Positions 8,102 to 16,050 of a stretch of DNA of 37,692 nucleotides are shown here, in pieces (within the stretch, counting starts at the first letter, position 1; each line of letters begins with the position of its first letter). The translations under genes were made by a program, and so were the position numbers. Source of the DNA: Candidatus Shapirobacteria bacterium CG2_30_35_20 (GTDB lineage Bacteria; Patescibacteriota; Microgenomatia; UBA12405); NCBI GenBank assembly GCA_001873665.1, contig MNZO01000020.1:1-37692 (forward strand), in the 5' to 3' direction. Under the pieces are notes generated by a model. That model ran no database searches. It had not been told where the DNA came from and worked only from the letters and a program-made list of their open reading frames with translations.

Positions 8102-9023
8102 TCCCATATTATCGATTGTAATTTTATACTACAATTCTCAAGATTATTTAGAGAAATGTCTCGACAGCCTAGCTAAATCAAAATTAAATAAATACACCAT
8201 TGAAACTATTATCGTCAACAATGGCACCACTGATGGTATTGCCAAACTGGCTGAAAATAAATTTAAAACTAACCCAATTATTAATTCTCACTTCATCTAC
8301 TCACCTACCAATTTAGGTTTTGCCAGTGGTAATAATTTTGGAGTTAAACATATTAATCCCTATTCAAAATATGTTTTATTTGTCAACGACGATATGATTT
8401 TTTTCCCCGATACAATAACTAAAATGATTAATTTTTTTGAAAAAAACATACAAGTCGATGCTTCAACTTGTCATGTTACTCTAGCCAATTCCGGTAAACT
8501 CGCTCCCGAAACCCACCGCGGTTTCCCCACTCCATGGAATACTTTTTGGCACTTTTTCGGTTTAGGTATTCCCAAATTATTTCCCAAATCTAAACTATTA
8601 CACGGATATTTGAGTGATTACAAAGAATATACCACCACTCAAAAAATTGATTGCTGTCAAGGTTGTTTTTTGATGTTAAAGAAAACAGTCGGAGAAAAAA
8701 TTGGCTGGTGGAACGAAAAGTATTTTTTCCTAGGTGAAGACTTAGACCTCTGTTATAAATTAAAACAAAATAACTTTTCTCTTTATTTTTATCCCAAACC
8801 CAAAATTATTCATTTCCATGGAATATCTTCTGGTCTTAAAAAGACTAAATCAAATGCTAATCGTCAAACAAAAATTCATTCAGCCAAAGCATCAACTTCA
8901 GCCATGAAAATTTTTTATCAAGAAAATTTAATGCCAGACTATCCCAAACTTCTCCATCCTATCATTTATTTAGGCATCAAATTTTTAGATGTCTACCGCA
9001 TCTTTAAGGCAAAATATTTATGA
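8079..9023 (+). CDS. Glycosyltransferase family 2
   Basis: 314-residue GT-A enzyme. It shows LSIVILYYNSQDYLEKCLDSL at the N-terminus, IIVNNGTTDG, NLGFASGNNFG, the metal site VNDDM, and the C-terminal FFLGEDLDLCYKLK with the conserved Glu-Asp. The ATG at 8079 is chosen because an earlier ATT-type start would lie deeper in the preceding gene and adds nothing conserved. It is the second GT2 of the cluster. It probably adds one residue to the repeat unit; donor and acceptor cannot be told. Confidence 0.88.
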   Translation: MTKASKNNPILSIVILYYNSQDYLEKCLDSLAKSKLNKYTIETIIVNNGTTDGIAKLAENKFKTNPIINSHFIYSPTNLGFASGNNFGVKHINPYSKYVLFVNDDMIFFPDTITKMINFFEKNIQVDASTCHVTLANSGKLAPETHRGFPTPWNTFWHFFGLGIPKLFPKSKLLHGYLSDYKEYTTTQKIDCCQGCFLMLKKTVGEKIGWWNEKYFFLGEDLDLCYKLKQNNFSLYFYPKPKIIHFHGISSGLKKTKSNANRQTKIHSAKASTSAMKIFYQENLMPDYPKLLHPIIYLGIKFLDVYRIFKAKYL

Positions 9024-9556
9024 AACAAACCACCTACGCTTTTATTGATAGTCAAAATTTGAACCTAGGTACTGGCAACGATTTATATCGAAACAACAAA
9101 TTGATATATAAGGGTTGGAAATTAGATTATCAAAAATTTTTTATATTTCTAAAAGATAAATATAGAATCTCACGGGCCATTTTATTTATTGGATATATTA
9201 AAGAAAATGAAAATCTATATAAAAAACTTAAGAGTTTTGGTTATGAAATAATTTTTAAGCCTACAGTTACCGATAAAAACGGTAAGACAAAAGGTAATGT
9301 TGATGCTGAGTTAATTCTTCACTCAGCTGCCAAACTTATAGATAAATACAATAAGGCTATTATCGTATCGGGAGATGGTGATTTTTATTGTTTATATGAA
9401 TATCTAGAAGAAAAAAATAAATTAGAATCGATAATAATCCCCAACAGAAAATCTGCATCATCTCTTCTAAAAAAGTTTGAAAAATATAAATTATTAATCG
9501 AAACAAAAAAGTTAAAATTAAAATTTAGACAAAAAAATAAGGGGCGTAGCGCATAG
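9020..9556 (+). CDS. NYN-domain (PIN-like) ribonuclease
   Basis: 178-residue protein of the NYN/LabA family, PIN-like metal-dependent nucleases that act on RNA. The acidic residues expected at the active site are visible: D10 (AFIDSQNLN), D95 (GNVDAEL), and D119 and D121 (SGDGDF). The C-terminal tail is strongly basic, with runs of Lys. It starts in an ATGA overlap with the GT2 gene. Its base usage differs from its neighbours: it has much less C and a G:C ratio close to even, whereas the flanking genes are C-rich and G-poor. That suggests separate origin. Its role in a polysaccharide cluster is unclear. Confidence 0.85.
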   Translation: MKQTTYAFIDSQNLNLGTGNDLYRNNKLIYKGWKLDYQKFFIFLKDKYRISRAILFIGYIKENENLYKKLKSFGYEIIFKPTVTDKNGKTKGNVDAELILHSAAKLIDKYNKAIIVSGDGDFYCLYEYLEEKNKLESIIIPNRKSASSLLKKFEKYKLLIETKKLKLKFRQKNKGRSA

Positions 9557-9570
9557 ATACTTAATCTATG
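9552..9570 (+). repeat. Perfect 7-bp hairpin at the NYN/GT4 junction
   Basis: CATAGAT, loop ACTTA, ATCTATG. The NYN stop codon lies in the left arm, and an in-frame ATG (9568) ends the right arm. No T-tract follows, so it is not a classical terminator. It may be an mRNA processing or stability element, or a relic of the insertion that brought in the NYN gene. Confidence 0.5.
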
Positions 9571-9609
9571 AGTCGTGTCCCTATCGTGATTAAGATAATT
9601 ATACAAAAA

Positions 9610-10737
9610 ATGAAACATATTGTCAATAAACCACACATTGTCATCGATGCCCGATTATATGGTCCAAAGCATACTGGTCTAGGTCGGTATACCAAAAATT
9701 TACTTGTCGCTTTAATCAAGTTACCTAATTTTAATAAATATAAATTTACATTGTTAATCTACCCCGAACTAAAAGCCGAGATAAAAGGAGATTTGGGCAA
9801 AAATTTTAACTACTTTATCACCAATATTCGCCACTATTCTATAATCGAACAAATTTTATTGCCCATAATTTTAAAATATTTACAACCCGATTTAGTCCAT
9901 TTTACTCATATCGACAAGCCAATATTGTATTTAAACAAATCAGTTGTCACCGTCCACGACTTAATAAAATTATTTAGTAAAGGCCAAGAAACTACCACCA
10001 AATTTATTTTATTTTACTGGATAAGATATTTTGCCTACCTGCTAATGACTCATGTAATTTTAAAAACCAGTTATGTTATCGTCCCTAGTAATTTCTGGCG
10101 CGACTATATTATCAAAAAATACCAATTTAATCCCCAAAAAATTATTACTACCTACGAGGCTGTCGACCCCAATCTTTCTCCCAAAATTGTAAATTGTAAA
10201 TTGAAAATTGAAAATTATATTCTGTATACCGGCAATCTCTATCCCCATAAAAATATAAAAATTGTTTTCCAAGCTCTACAGCAATTACCCAAATTAAAAT
10301 TAAAAATAATTAGCAAAGCCAGTGTTTTTCAAAAACGTGCTGTCAATTTGGTCAAAAAATTAAATATTTCATCTCAAGTCGAATTTTTAGGTTATGTTCC
10401 TGATAATAAATTTGCCGATATTTACCAAAATGCTCTTGCCTTAGTCCATCCGGCATTTCTTGAAGGTTTTTCTCTAACTGGGCTCGAAGCTATGGCTCAA
10501 AACTGTCCCGTTATTGCCTCAAACGCCAGCTGTCTCCCCGAAGTCTATAGTGATTCAGTCCTATATTTTGATCCATCAAAACCAAATCAACTTATCAAAC
10601 AAATCAAAAATTTACAAACTAATCCAAAACTTCGTCAACAACTAATCACCAAAGGCCATCAACAAGTCGCCAAATATTCCTGGGCTACATGTGCCAAACT
10701 TACTTTGGATTTTTATAGTAAAAGTATAAGCAATTAA
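9610..10737 (+). CDS. Glycosyltransferase family 4
   Basis: 375-residue GT-B enzyme. It shows IVIDARLYGPKHTGLGRY with the N-terminal Gly-rich loop, VTVHDLIKLF, YVIVPSNFWRDYI and YTGNLYPHKN at the start of the donor domain. The E-x7-E motif (EGFSLTGLEAM) is near residue 286. This matches family-4 mannosyl- or related transferases. An in-frame ATG at 9568 exists but lies in a hairpin and adds an unconserved tail, so 9610 is preferred. Residues of about 192-203 (IVNCKLKIENY) are encoded by the AT-rich repeat also found in the GT2 gene at 3.3 kb, just before the second domain. Confidence 0.87.
   Translation: MKHIVNKPHIVIDARLYGPKHTGLGRYTKNLLVALIKLPNFNKYKFTLLIYPELKAEIKGDLGKNFNYFITNIRHYSIIEQILLPIILKYLQPDLVHFTHIDKPILYLNKSVVTVHDLIKLFSKGQETTTKFILFYWIRYFAYLLMTHVILKTSYVIVPSNFWRDYIIKKYQFNPQKIITTYEAVDPNLSPKIVNCKLKIENYILYTGNLYPHKNIKIVFQALQQLPKLKLKIISKASVFQKRAVNLVKKLNISSQVEFLGYVPDNKFADIYQNALALVHPAFLEGFSLTGLEAMAQNCPVIASNASCLPEVYSDSVLYFDPSKPNQLIKQIKNLQTNPKLRQQLITKGHQQVAKYSWATCAKLTLDFYSKSISN
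10183..10218 (+). repeat. AT-rich repeat copy inside the GT4 gene
   Basis: AAATTGTAAATTGAAAATTG and flanking bases, read in frame as IVNCKLKIENY, at the boundary between the two GT-B domains. Confidence 0.6.
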
Positions 10738-10740
10738 TCA

Positions 10741-10789
10741 TTTTAAATTAAAAATTGATTAAAAATTTAAAATTAAAAATTAAAAATTC
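10741..10789 (+). repeat. AT-rich TTAAAAATTGATTAAAAATT-type repeat
   Basis: A 49-base stretch of only A and T apart from one G. It belongs to the same family as the tracts at 33303-33364 and 37455-37534 and the in-gene copies at 3323-3359 and 10183-10218. It supplies the TTG start codon of the next gene. Confidence 0.6.
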
Positions 10790-11846
10790 CCCTCGTATTG
10801 CTATCTATTACGATTGGTTAAATCAATGGGGTGGTGCTGAAAAAGTTTTATTAAACATCATAAAAATATTTCCCAATGCAGAACTTTTTACGTTATTTTA
10901 TGATAAAAATAAGTGTGATTGGTTACCCAAAAACATTAAAATCCACACCAGTTTTTTACAAAATTTACCCCAAACAAACTTTCTCACCCCCATTTACGAT
11001 ATGGCTGCCGAAAGTTTTGACTTTAAAAATTTTGATATCGTCATTTCCACAACCAGTAACGTCGGACATTGTTTACTCACTAGCCCCAATACTTTATTCG
11101 TTTGTTATTACCACAATTTAAACAGATATGTTTACATTCAACCACCCAAATTATTAATTCCACTTTTAAACATTTACAAAACAATCGATAAAATTTTAGC
11201 CAAACGACCCGATGCTACACTTTGTAATTCTTTTACTACTCAACAACGATTACTTTCTAATTTAAATATAAATTCAAAAATTATCAACCCTGGTATTGAT
11301 ACAAAATATTTTATTCCCATAAAAAACCCCACTAATGACTACTTTTTAGTTGTCGGACGACTAGTACCCCACAAAAGTGTCGATTATGTTGTTAAAACAT
11401 TTTTAACTTTAAAACAAAAGTTAATCATTGTTGGTTCTGGGCGTGACCAAAATAAATTAAAAAAAATAGCAAAAAATGCCAAAAATATTTTTTTTCTAGG
11501 TCAAGTAAACAATAACAAGTTATTATCCCTCTATCAAAATTGTTCCGCACTAATTTGCCCACAGATTGAAGATTTTGGAATCATTTCACTTGAAGCCCAA
11601 AGTTGCGGACGTCCAATAATATATTTTAATACCGGCGGAATTACTGAAACAAATATAGAAAACAAAACTGGAATTAGTTTTAACCGTCAAAATAAACAAT
11701 CGCTTTGTAATGCAATAAATAAATTTACCAAAACAAAATTTGACAACAAATTTATCAGTCAACACGCCAAAACATTTGACGAATCTATCTTCATGCTAAA
11801 CTTTAAAGAAGCAATAAATAAATTATGGAAGAACAAATCTTTGTAA
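10755..11846 (+). CDS. Glycosyltransferase family 4 (WbaZ-like)
   Basis: 363-residue GT-B enzyme. It shows IAIYYDWLNQWGGAEKVLLN at the N-terminus, CNSFTTQQRL, NPGIDTKYF, VVGRLVPHKSVD at the start of the donor domain, and QIEDFGIISLEAQSCGRPII carrying the donor-binding acidic pair. This subgroup often transfers mannose, which fits manC immediately downstream. No ATG lies near the conserved N-terminus; TTG at 10755 is the only usual start, and it falls inside the AT-rich repeat, so the first 10 or so residues (IKNLKLKIKN) are repeat-encoded. The gene overlaps manC by 22 bases. Confidence 0.87.
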   Translation: MIKNLKLKIKNSPRIAIYYDWLNQWGGAEKVLLNIIKIFPNAELFTLFYDKNKCDWLPKNIKIHTSFLQNLPQTNFLTPIYDMAAESFDFKNFDIVISTTSNVGHCLLTSPNTLFVCYYHNLNRYVYIQPPKLLIPLLNIYKTIDKILAKRPDATLCNSFTTQQRLLSNLNINSKIINPGIDTKYFIPIKNPTNDYFLVVGRLVPHKSVDYVVKTFLTLKQKLIIVGSGRDQNKLKKIAKNAKNIFFLGQVNNNKLLSLYQNCSALICPQIEDFGIISLEAQSCGRPIIYFNTGGITETNIENKTGISFNRQNKQSLCNAINKFTKTKFDNKFISQHAKTFDESIFMLNFKEAINKLWKNKSL

Positions 11847-12829
11847 TCCTCTGCGGTGGTACCGGTCCCCGACTGTGGCCTCTATCTACCACTTCCCACC
11901 CTAAACAACTATTACCCATACTGTCCGACAAAAGCCTTCTTGAACAAACCATCAGTCGGCTTACCAAAGTCACCAATTCTAAAAACATTTTTATTACCGC
12001 CAGCAATCGGAATATTAATCAAATAACCAAAATTGCCAAAAAATTTATTTCATTAGACCATATTTTTATCGAACCTGACAAAAAAAATACCGCCATGGCT
12101 ATTTATTTCACCCTATCTCAGTTCTCAAATTTAGATCCAGACACAGTGGTCTCTTTTCTCCCTTCCGATCATTTTATAACCCCAATCAATAAGTTCAAAA
12201 GCGATCTCCAAAAAGTCAGCCAAATTGCGGTGGATAATAAATCAATTGTCACCATTGGTATTCATCCCACCTCGCCCAATCCTTCATTTGGTTATATTTT
12301 AAAAAATAAAAAATTTGTCGAAAAACCCAATAAAATTCAAGCCCTAAAACATATTATAAATGGCGCCCTATGGAATTCAGGAATTTATACTGCCACTATC
12401 GGCACTTTTTTATCAGAATTTATTAAATATTTTCCCAAACCAAATTATCAAAAATCAAAACCTCTTTCTTTTGATAAAGCTATATCCGAAAAAACCAAAA
12501 ATATTGACTTCATCAAAGCCTCTTTTGATTGGAGTGATGTTGGTGAGTGGGGATCAATTTATAATAAATCAAAACCAGACTTGCAACATTTGACTATCGT
12601 CAACTCTCAAACAAAATATCTATCACAAAACAGCCACCATTGCTTAATTTCATCTGAGAATCCCAACAAATTAATTGGTCTAGTTGCTGTCAGTAACCTG
12701 GCTATTATCGATACTCCAAATGCTTTATTAATCTCCACTCTCGATCAAAGTTCACAAGTCCGCGATTTAATTATCAAAATTGTCAATAATCCAAAATTAA
12801 AACATTATTTTGTCGACGATGAAAAATAA
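11825..12829 (+). CDS. manC: Mannose-1-phosphate guanylyltransferase
   Basis: Makes GDP-mannose from mannose-1-phosphate and GTP. The pyrophosphorylase signature is at the N-terminus: G11-G12-x-G14-x-R16-L-W-P with PKQ at 26-28. Also seen are EPDKKNTAMAI, SFLPSDHFI with the metal-binding Asp, VEKPNK, ALWNSGIY and the family-typical FDWSDVGEWGSIY. At 334 residues it is the nucleotidyltransferase part only; the C-terminal phosphomannose isomerase domain of bifunctional ManC/AlgA is absent. The loop reads GGTGPR rather than the commoner GGSGTR. It is overlapped on both sides by glycan genes and would feed the mannosyltransferases around it. Confidence 0.9.
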   Translation: MEEQIFVILCGGTGPRLWPLSTTSHPKQLLPILSDKSLLEQTISRLTKVTNSKNIFITASNRNINQITKIAKKFISLDHIFIEPDKKNTAMAIYFTLSQFSNLDPDTVVSFLPSDHFITPINKFKSDLQKVSQIAVDNKSIVTIGIHPTSPNPSFGYILKNKKFVEKPNKIQALKHIINGALWNSGIYTATIGTFLSEFIKYFPKPNYQKSKPLSFDKAISEKTKNIDFIKASFDWSDVGEWGSIYNKSKPDLQHLTIVNSQTKYLSQNSHHCLISSENPNKLIGLVAVSNLAIIDTPNALLISTLDQSSQVRDLIIKIVNNPKLKHYFVDDEK

Positions 12830-13481
12830 AATTATTCTTTATGATTTTCGAGTTGCCATTTTTCCCCTCGTCAAACGACTAATCGATATAATCAGTTCAC
12901 TACTTTTGCTCATTATTTTTTCCCCCATATTGATTATTGTTTCGGCAATTATAAAACTAACTTCTACTGGCCCAGTTATTTTCAAACAAAAACGAGTTGG
13001 TAAAAATGGTTTATTTTATATGTACAAATTTCGTTCTATGAGAATTGGTGATAATGACAAATTTTTGAAAGAGAAATATCCTGATTTGTGGATAAAATAC
13101 AAAAATAATGATTGGAAGCTATCTGTCAATGAAGACCCCCGAATTACCACTATTGGCAAAATAGTTCGTCAAACATCAATTGATGAAATGCCCCAATTTA
13201 TAAATGTTTTACGTGGTGAAATGAGCTTAGTTGGCCCTCGAGCGTATCGCAACGAAGAATTAAACGAATATGCCACAAAATACCCCAATACTCAAAAATA
13301 TATCGCCAATATTCGTTCTATCAAACCAGGAATTACCGGACCATGGCAAGTTTCTGGCCGGAACAATCTATCTTTTGAAAAAAGATCCAAACTTGATTCT
13401 GACTATGCCAACAACCGTTCAATATTAAACGAAATTATCATTATCATCAAAACTCCATTTGCTATGTTTTCTAATTGGTAA
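12819..13481 (+). CDS. Polyprenyl-phosphate sugar-1-phosphate transferase (WcaJ/PglC type)
   Basis: 220-residue monotopic initiating glycosyltransferase. It transfers a sugar-1-phosphate from a nucleotide sugar to undecaprenyl phosphate. It has VKRLIDIIS followed by a re-entrant hydrophobic helix (about residues 18-45). Then come GPVIFKQKRVGKNG and KFRSM, the catalytic-core block IDEMPQFINVLRGEMSLVGPR, and the closing motifs KPGITGPWQVSGRN and LSFEKRSKLDSDY. It lacks the extra N-terminal membrane domain of full-length WcaJ/WbaP. The ATG at 12819 overlaps the end of manC. It is the probable first step for the glycan built by the upstream enzymes. Confidence 0.92.
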   Translation: MKNKIILYDFRVAIFPLVKRLIDIISSLLLLIIFSPILIIVSAIIKLTSTGPVIFKQKRVGKNGLFYMYKFRSMRIGDNDKFLKEKYPDLWIKYKNNDWKLSVNEDPRITTIGKIVRQTSIDEMPQFINVLRGEMSLVGPRAYRNEELNEYATKYPNTQKYIANIRSIKPGITGPWQVSGRNNLSFEKRSKLDSDYANNRSILNEIIIIIKTPFAMFSNW

Positions 13482-13483
13482 TT

Positions 13484-13498
13484 TGCTACAATATTTTA
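13484..13498 (+). promoter_or_regulatory. Extended -10 promoter, leaderless start of the DUF4012 gene
   Basis: TGC-TACAAT at 13484-13492 ends 5 bases before the ATG at 13498. It lies directly after the stop codon of the sugar transferase gene and marks a new transcription unit. It also argues for the 13498 start. Confidence 0.55.
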
Positions 13499-15444
13499 TG
13501 GAAATACCACAAGAGATAAATCAAAACCCTGTTATTAAACCCAATAAGTTAAAAATTACTAGCAACAAGAAACTGCGATTGATTTTGATTGTTTTTGGCA
13601 TAATTGTTGGCATTATAATTTTGCTCTCAACCATAACTTACGTTTTTGCCTATTTACCAGCTCAAAAACTATCAAATCAAATAAATCTCACCAAGATTGA
13701 AGCCGAAAAACTTAAACAAAACATTTCCGACAAAGATATCGCTAGTGCCAAAAATCAATTGATTACCATCCAGAGTAACCTTGACAAAGTATCGCAAAAT
13801 CTTTCAACATTTTCTTATTTTAATTACTTACCTTATTTAAAAAATTATTATCAAGATAGTCAAAGAATGGTTAAAATTGCCAACAATGGAGTCGAGATTG
13901 GAAACACCCTTATTAAGGCCATTGAACCATATCAAGATTTTCTCGGGCTAAAAGGTGCCGCCACCTCTAGTGCCAAAACCACCGAAGACAGGATTGCTTT
14001 TTTGACTCAATCTATTGAAAGTATTTTGCCCCATTTGGACTTAATTGAAACCAAAATTAAGGAAATCGATAAACTGCTTTCACAAATCGACATCACTAAA
14101 TATCCCGAAACTTACCAAAACTATAATCTCAAAAACATCTACAATCAATCCCGACAAGTAATTAGTAAAACCCAAAAACTCGTCTCCGATGGTCGACCAA
14201 TTCTCACCAAAAGTTCTTGGCTTCTTGGCAAAGATAAACCCCGCAATTACCTAGTTATTTTTCAAAATGACGGCGAGCTTCGCCCCAGTGGAGGTTTTTG
14301 GACTGCCTACGCCACGATTAAAATTGACAAAGGCAAGGTAATCCCCGGACCAGCCAGCAATATTTACGATCTTGATGATGCAATTTCCAGTACCACTCCC
14401 GCACCTCGAATTATTAAGTCGTACCATATCAATGTCCCCTACCTAAATCTTCGGGACAATAATTTATCTCCCGATTTTCCCACTGATGCCCAAATATTTT
14501 TAGATACCTTTTACAAAGCTACCAAGGGAAAAACTTCCTACGATGCTGTTATTGCCCTCGATACCAATGTTCTAGTTGATATGGTCACCATCCTGGGTAA
14601 ATTAGATACTCGTGTTGGCACGTTTACTACCAAACCCGACAAACGCTGTGACGGCTGTCCTAAAATTATTTATGATTTGGAATGGATTTCTGGACGCCCC
14701 AGAAATTTCATTGAAAAAAACCGCAAAGATTTTCTCGCCCCATTAATGTCAGCGCTTCTTAACAACGCCATGGGTGCCGGCAAAGATTATTTGCCAAAAC
14801 TAGGACAAGCATTTTTTACCAATATTTTTGAAAAACATATTCTGTTTTATTTTCCCGACTCCGATATGCAAAAAGCCGCCAACATGGCCAATATCTCAGG
14901 CAGTATCACCCAAACACCTCCCGAAATTGACTATCTCCATTTAAATGATGCTAATTTTGCCTCTGCTAAAAGCAATATTTTTATTACCCAAAAAATTAAA
15001 CACGAAATATCGGTTGCCAACAATAAAATAGAACATAAATTTGCCATTACTTACACCAACCCCTCCAAGGCTTCCAACTGCAATTTAGAAAAGGGGGATT
15101 TATGTCTCAATGCTGCCAAATATCGAAATTTGTTCAGATTGTATACCCCAATCGGTAGCAAATTAATCAAAATGACTGGCTCCGAAGTCGAACCAGTTCT
15201 TTACCAAGAGTTAGGCAAACAAGTTTTTGAAGGTTTTTATGGTGACAAATATCCACTTTATCCAGTATCGAGCAATAAAGTTACCATTCAATATCAAACT
15301 AGTGTTACCCCTCACAAAAACTACAATTTATTACTCCAAAAACAGCCAGGAACTAAGGCTATCCCCTACGAAATTTTTCTCAATGGTAAACTCATTGAGA
15401 CTTTTTCCTGGACAGGTGATAAAAATATAAAATTATCTCTGTGA
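13498..15444 (+). CDS. DUF4012 membrane-anchored protein
   Basis: 648 residues. A short basic cytoplasmic tail is followed by one membrane helix (about residues 28-50) and then a long extracytoplasmic part. The first third is rich in coiled-coil heptads (KLSNQINLTKIEAEKLKQNI onward). The DUF4012 core is recognisable at NYLVIFQNDGELRPSGGF near residue 255-275. DUF4012 proteins are frequent in CPR bacteria and Actinobacteria next to polysaccharide genes; their biochemical role is not established. It follows the initiating sugar transferase and ends in a GTGA overlap with recO. A role in surface-glycan attachment is a context-based guess. Confidence 0.85.
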   Translation: MEIPQEINQNPVIKPNKLKITSNKKLRLILIVFGIIVGIIILLSTITYVFAYLPAQKLSNQINLTKIEAEKLKQNISDKDIASAKNQLITIQSNLDKVSQNLSTFSYFNYLPYLKNYYQDSQRMVKIANNGVEIGNTLIKAIEPYQDFLGLKGAATSSAKTTEDRIAFLTQSIESILPHLDLIETKIKEIDKLLSQIDITKYPETYQNYNLKNIYNQSRQVISKTQKLVSDGRPILTKSSWLLGKDKPRNYLVIFQNDGELRPSGGFWTAYATIKIDKGKVIPGPASNIYDLDDAISSTTPAPRIIKSYHINVPYLNLRDNNLSPDFPTDAQIFLDTFYKATKGKTSYDAVIALDTNVLVDMVTILGKLDTRVGTFTTKPDKRCDGCPKIIYDLEWISGRPRNFIEKNRKDFLAPLMSALLNNAMGAGKDYLPKLGQAFFTNIFEKHILFYFPDSDMQKAANMANISGSITQTPPEIDYLHLNDANFASAKSNIFITQKIKHEISVANNKIEHKFAITYTNPSKASNCNLEKGDLCLNAAKYRNLFRLYTPIGSKLIKMTGSEVEPVLYQELGKQVFEGFYGDKYPLYPVSSNKVTIQYQTSVTPHKNYNLLLQKQPGTKAIPYEIFLNGKLIETFSWTGDKNIKLSL

Positions 15445-16007
15445 GTCAACAATCATTTAACACTCGGGCAATTGTTGTTAATCTTAAAAACAATCAAGAG
15501 AAAAATTTACACATAACACTATTAACCCCTACCTTAGGTAAAATAGTTGCTCTTGCTGTCGGGGCAAAATCACTCAAATCATCTCGAAACCAAAGTCTTC
15601 AATTGGGTAATATTGTCAACGTCTCCCTTTACCAAAAAAACAACTACTATTGGCTAACCGAGTGCCAAAGCATCATTTCTTTTCTCCAAATCAACCATCA
15701 ATTAATTCAACTAAACCTCTTATTTTATTTTTTAGAAATTATCAAAAACTTTGCTCCTCAAAACGAGGCTTCACCACAACTTTTTGAATTATCATCAGCC
15801 GCAATTTCTAGTCTCTACCACAACCACTGGCCAAAATTCATCAAAAATCAAATTGATATATTAAACACTTTAGGTTTTGGCGCCCCAGACACTTTACAGC
15901 AAAATTATTTTGACAAAAACTATCAGCTCGCCCAACAACAATTAATATTATATTTCGAATCCATTCTCCAAAAACCCCTCGCCTCCCACCAATTGTTAAC
16001 AAAATAA
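15441..16007 (+). CDS. recO: DNA repair protein RecO (short form)
   Basis: RecO loads RecA on SSB-coated single strands in the RecFOR pathway. The N-terminal OB-fold is visible (FNTRAIVVNLKNN, then LLTPTLGKIVALAVGAKSLKS). A helical C-terminal domain contains LNLLFYFLEIIKNF and a closing segment ILNTLGFGAP. At 188 residues it is shorter than the usual 230-250, and the C-terminal Cys zinc motif seen in many RecO proteins is missing. The GTG start at 15441 overlaps the upstream stop as GTGA. Confidence 0.85.
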   Translation: MSQQSFNTRAIVVNLKNNQEKNLHITLLTPTLGKIVALAVGAKSLKSSRNQSLQLGNIVNVSLYQKNNYYWLTECQSIISFLQINHQLIQLNLLFYFLEIIKNFAPQNEASPQLFELSSAAISSLYHNHWPKFIKNQIDILNTLGFGAPDTLQQNYFDKNYQLAQQQLILYFESILQKPLASHQLLTK

Positions 16008-16035
16008 TACACTTTTTATATTCCGCTACTAGTTT

Positions 16036-16050
16036 TGCTATAATTCTCTA
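16036..16050 (+). promoter_or_regulatory. Extended -10 promoter, leaderless start of glyS
   Basis: TGC-TATAAT at 16036-16044, 5 bases before the glyS ATG at 16050, in the 42-base gap after recO. No Shine-Dalgarno sequence lies between box and start. Confidence 0.65.

Noticed and set aside
13459..13497. Earlier start for the DUF4012 protein
   Set aside because: It overlaps the sugar transferase gene and would place the -10 box (13487-13492) within the coding region.
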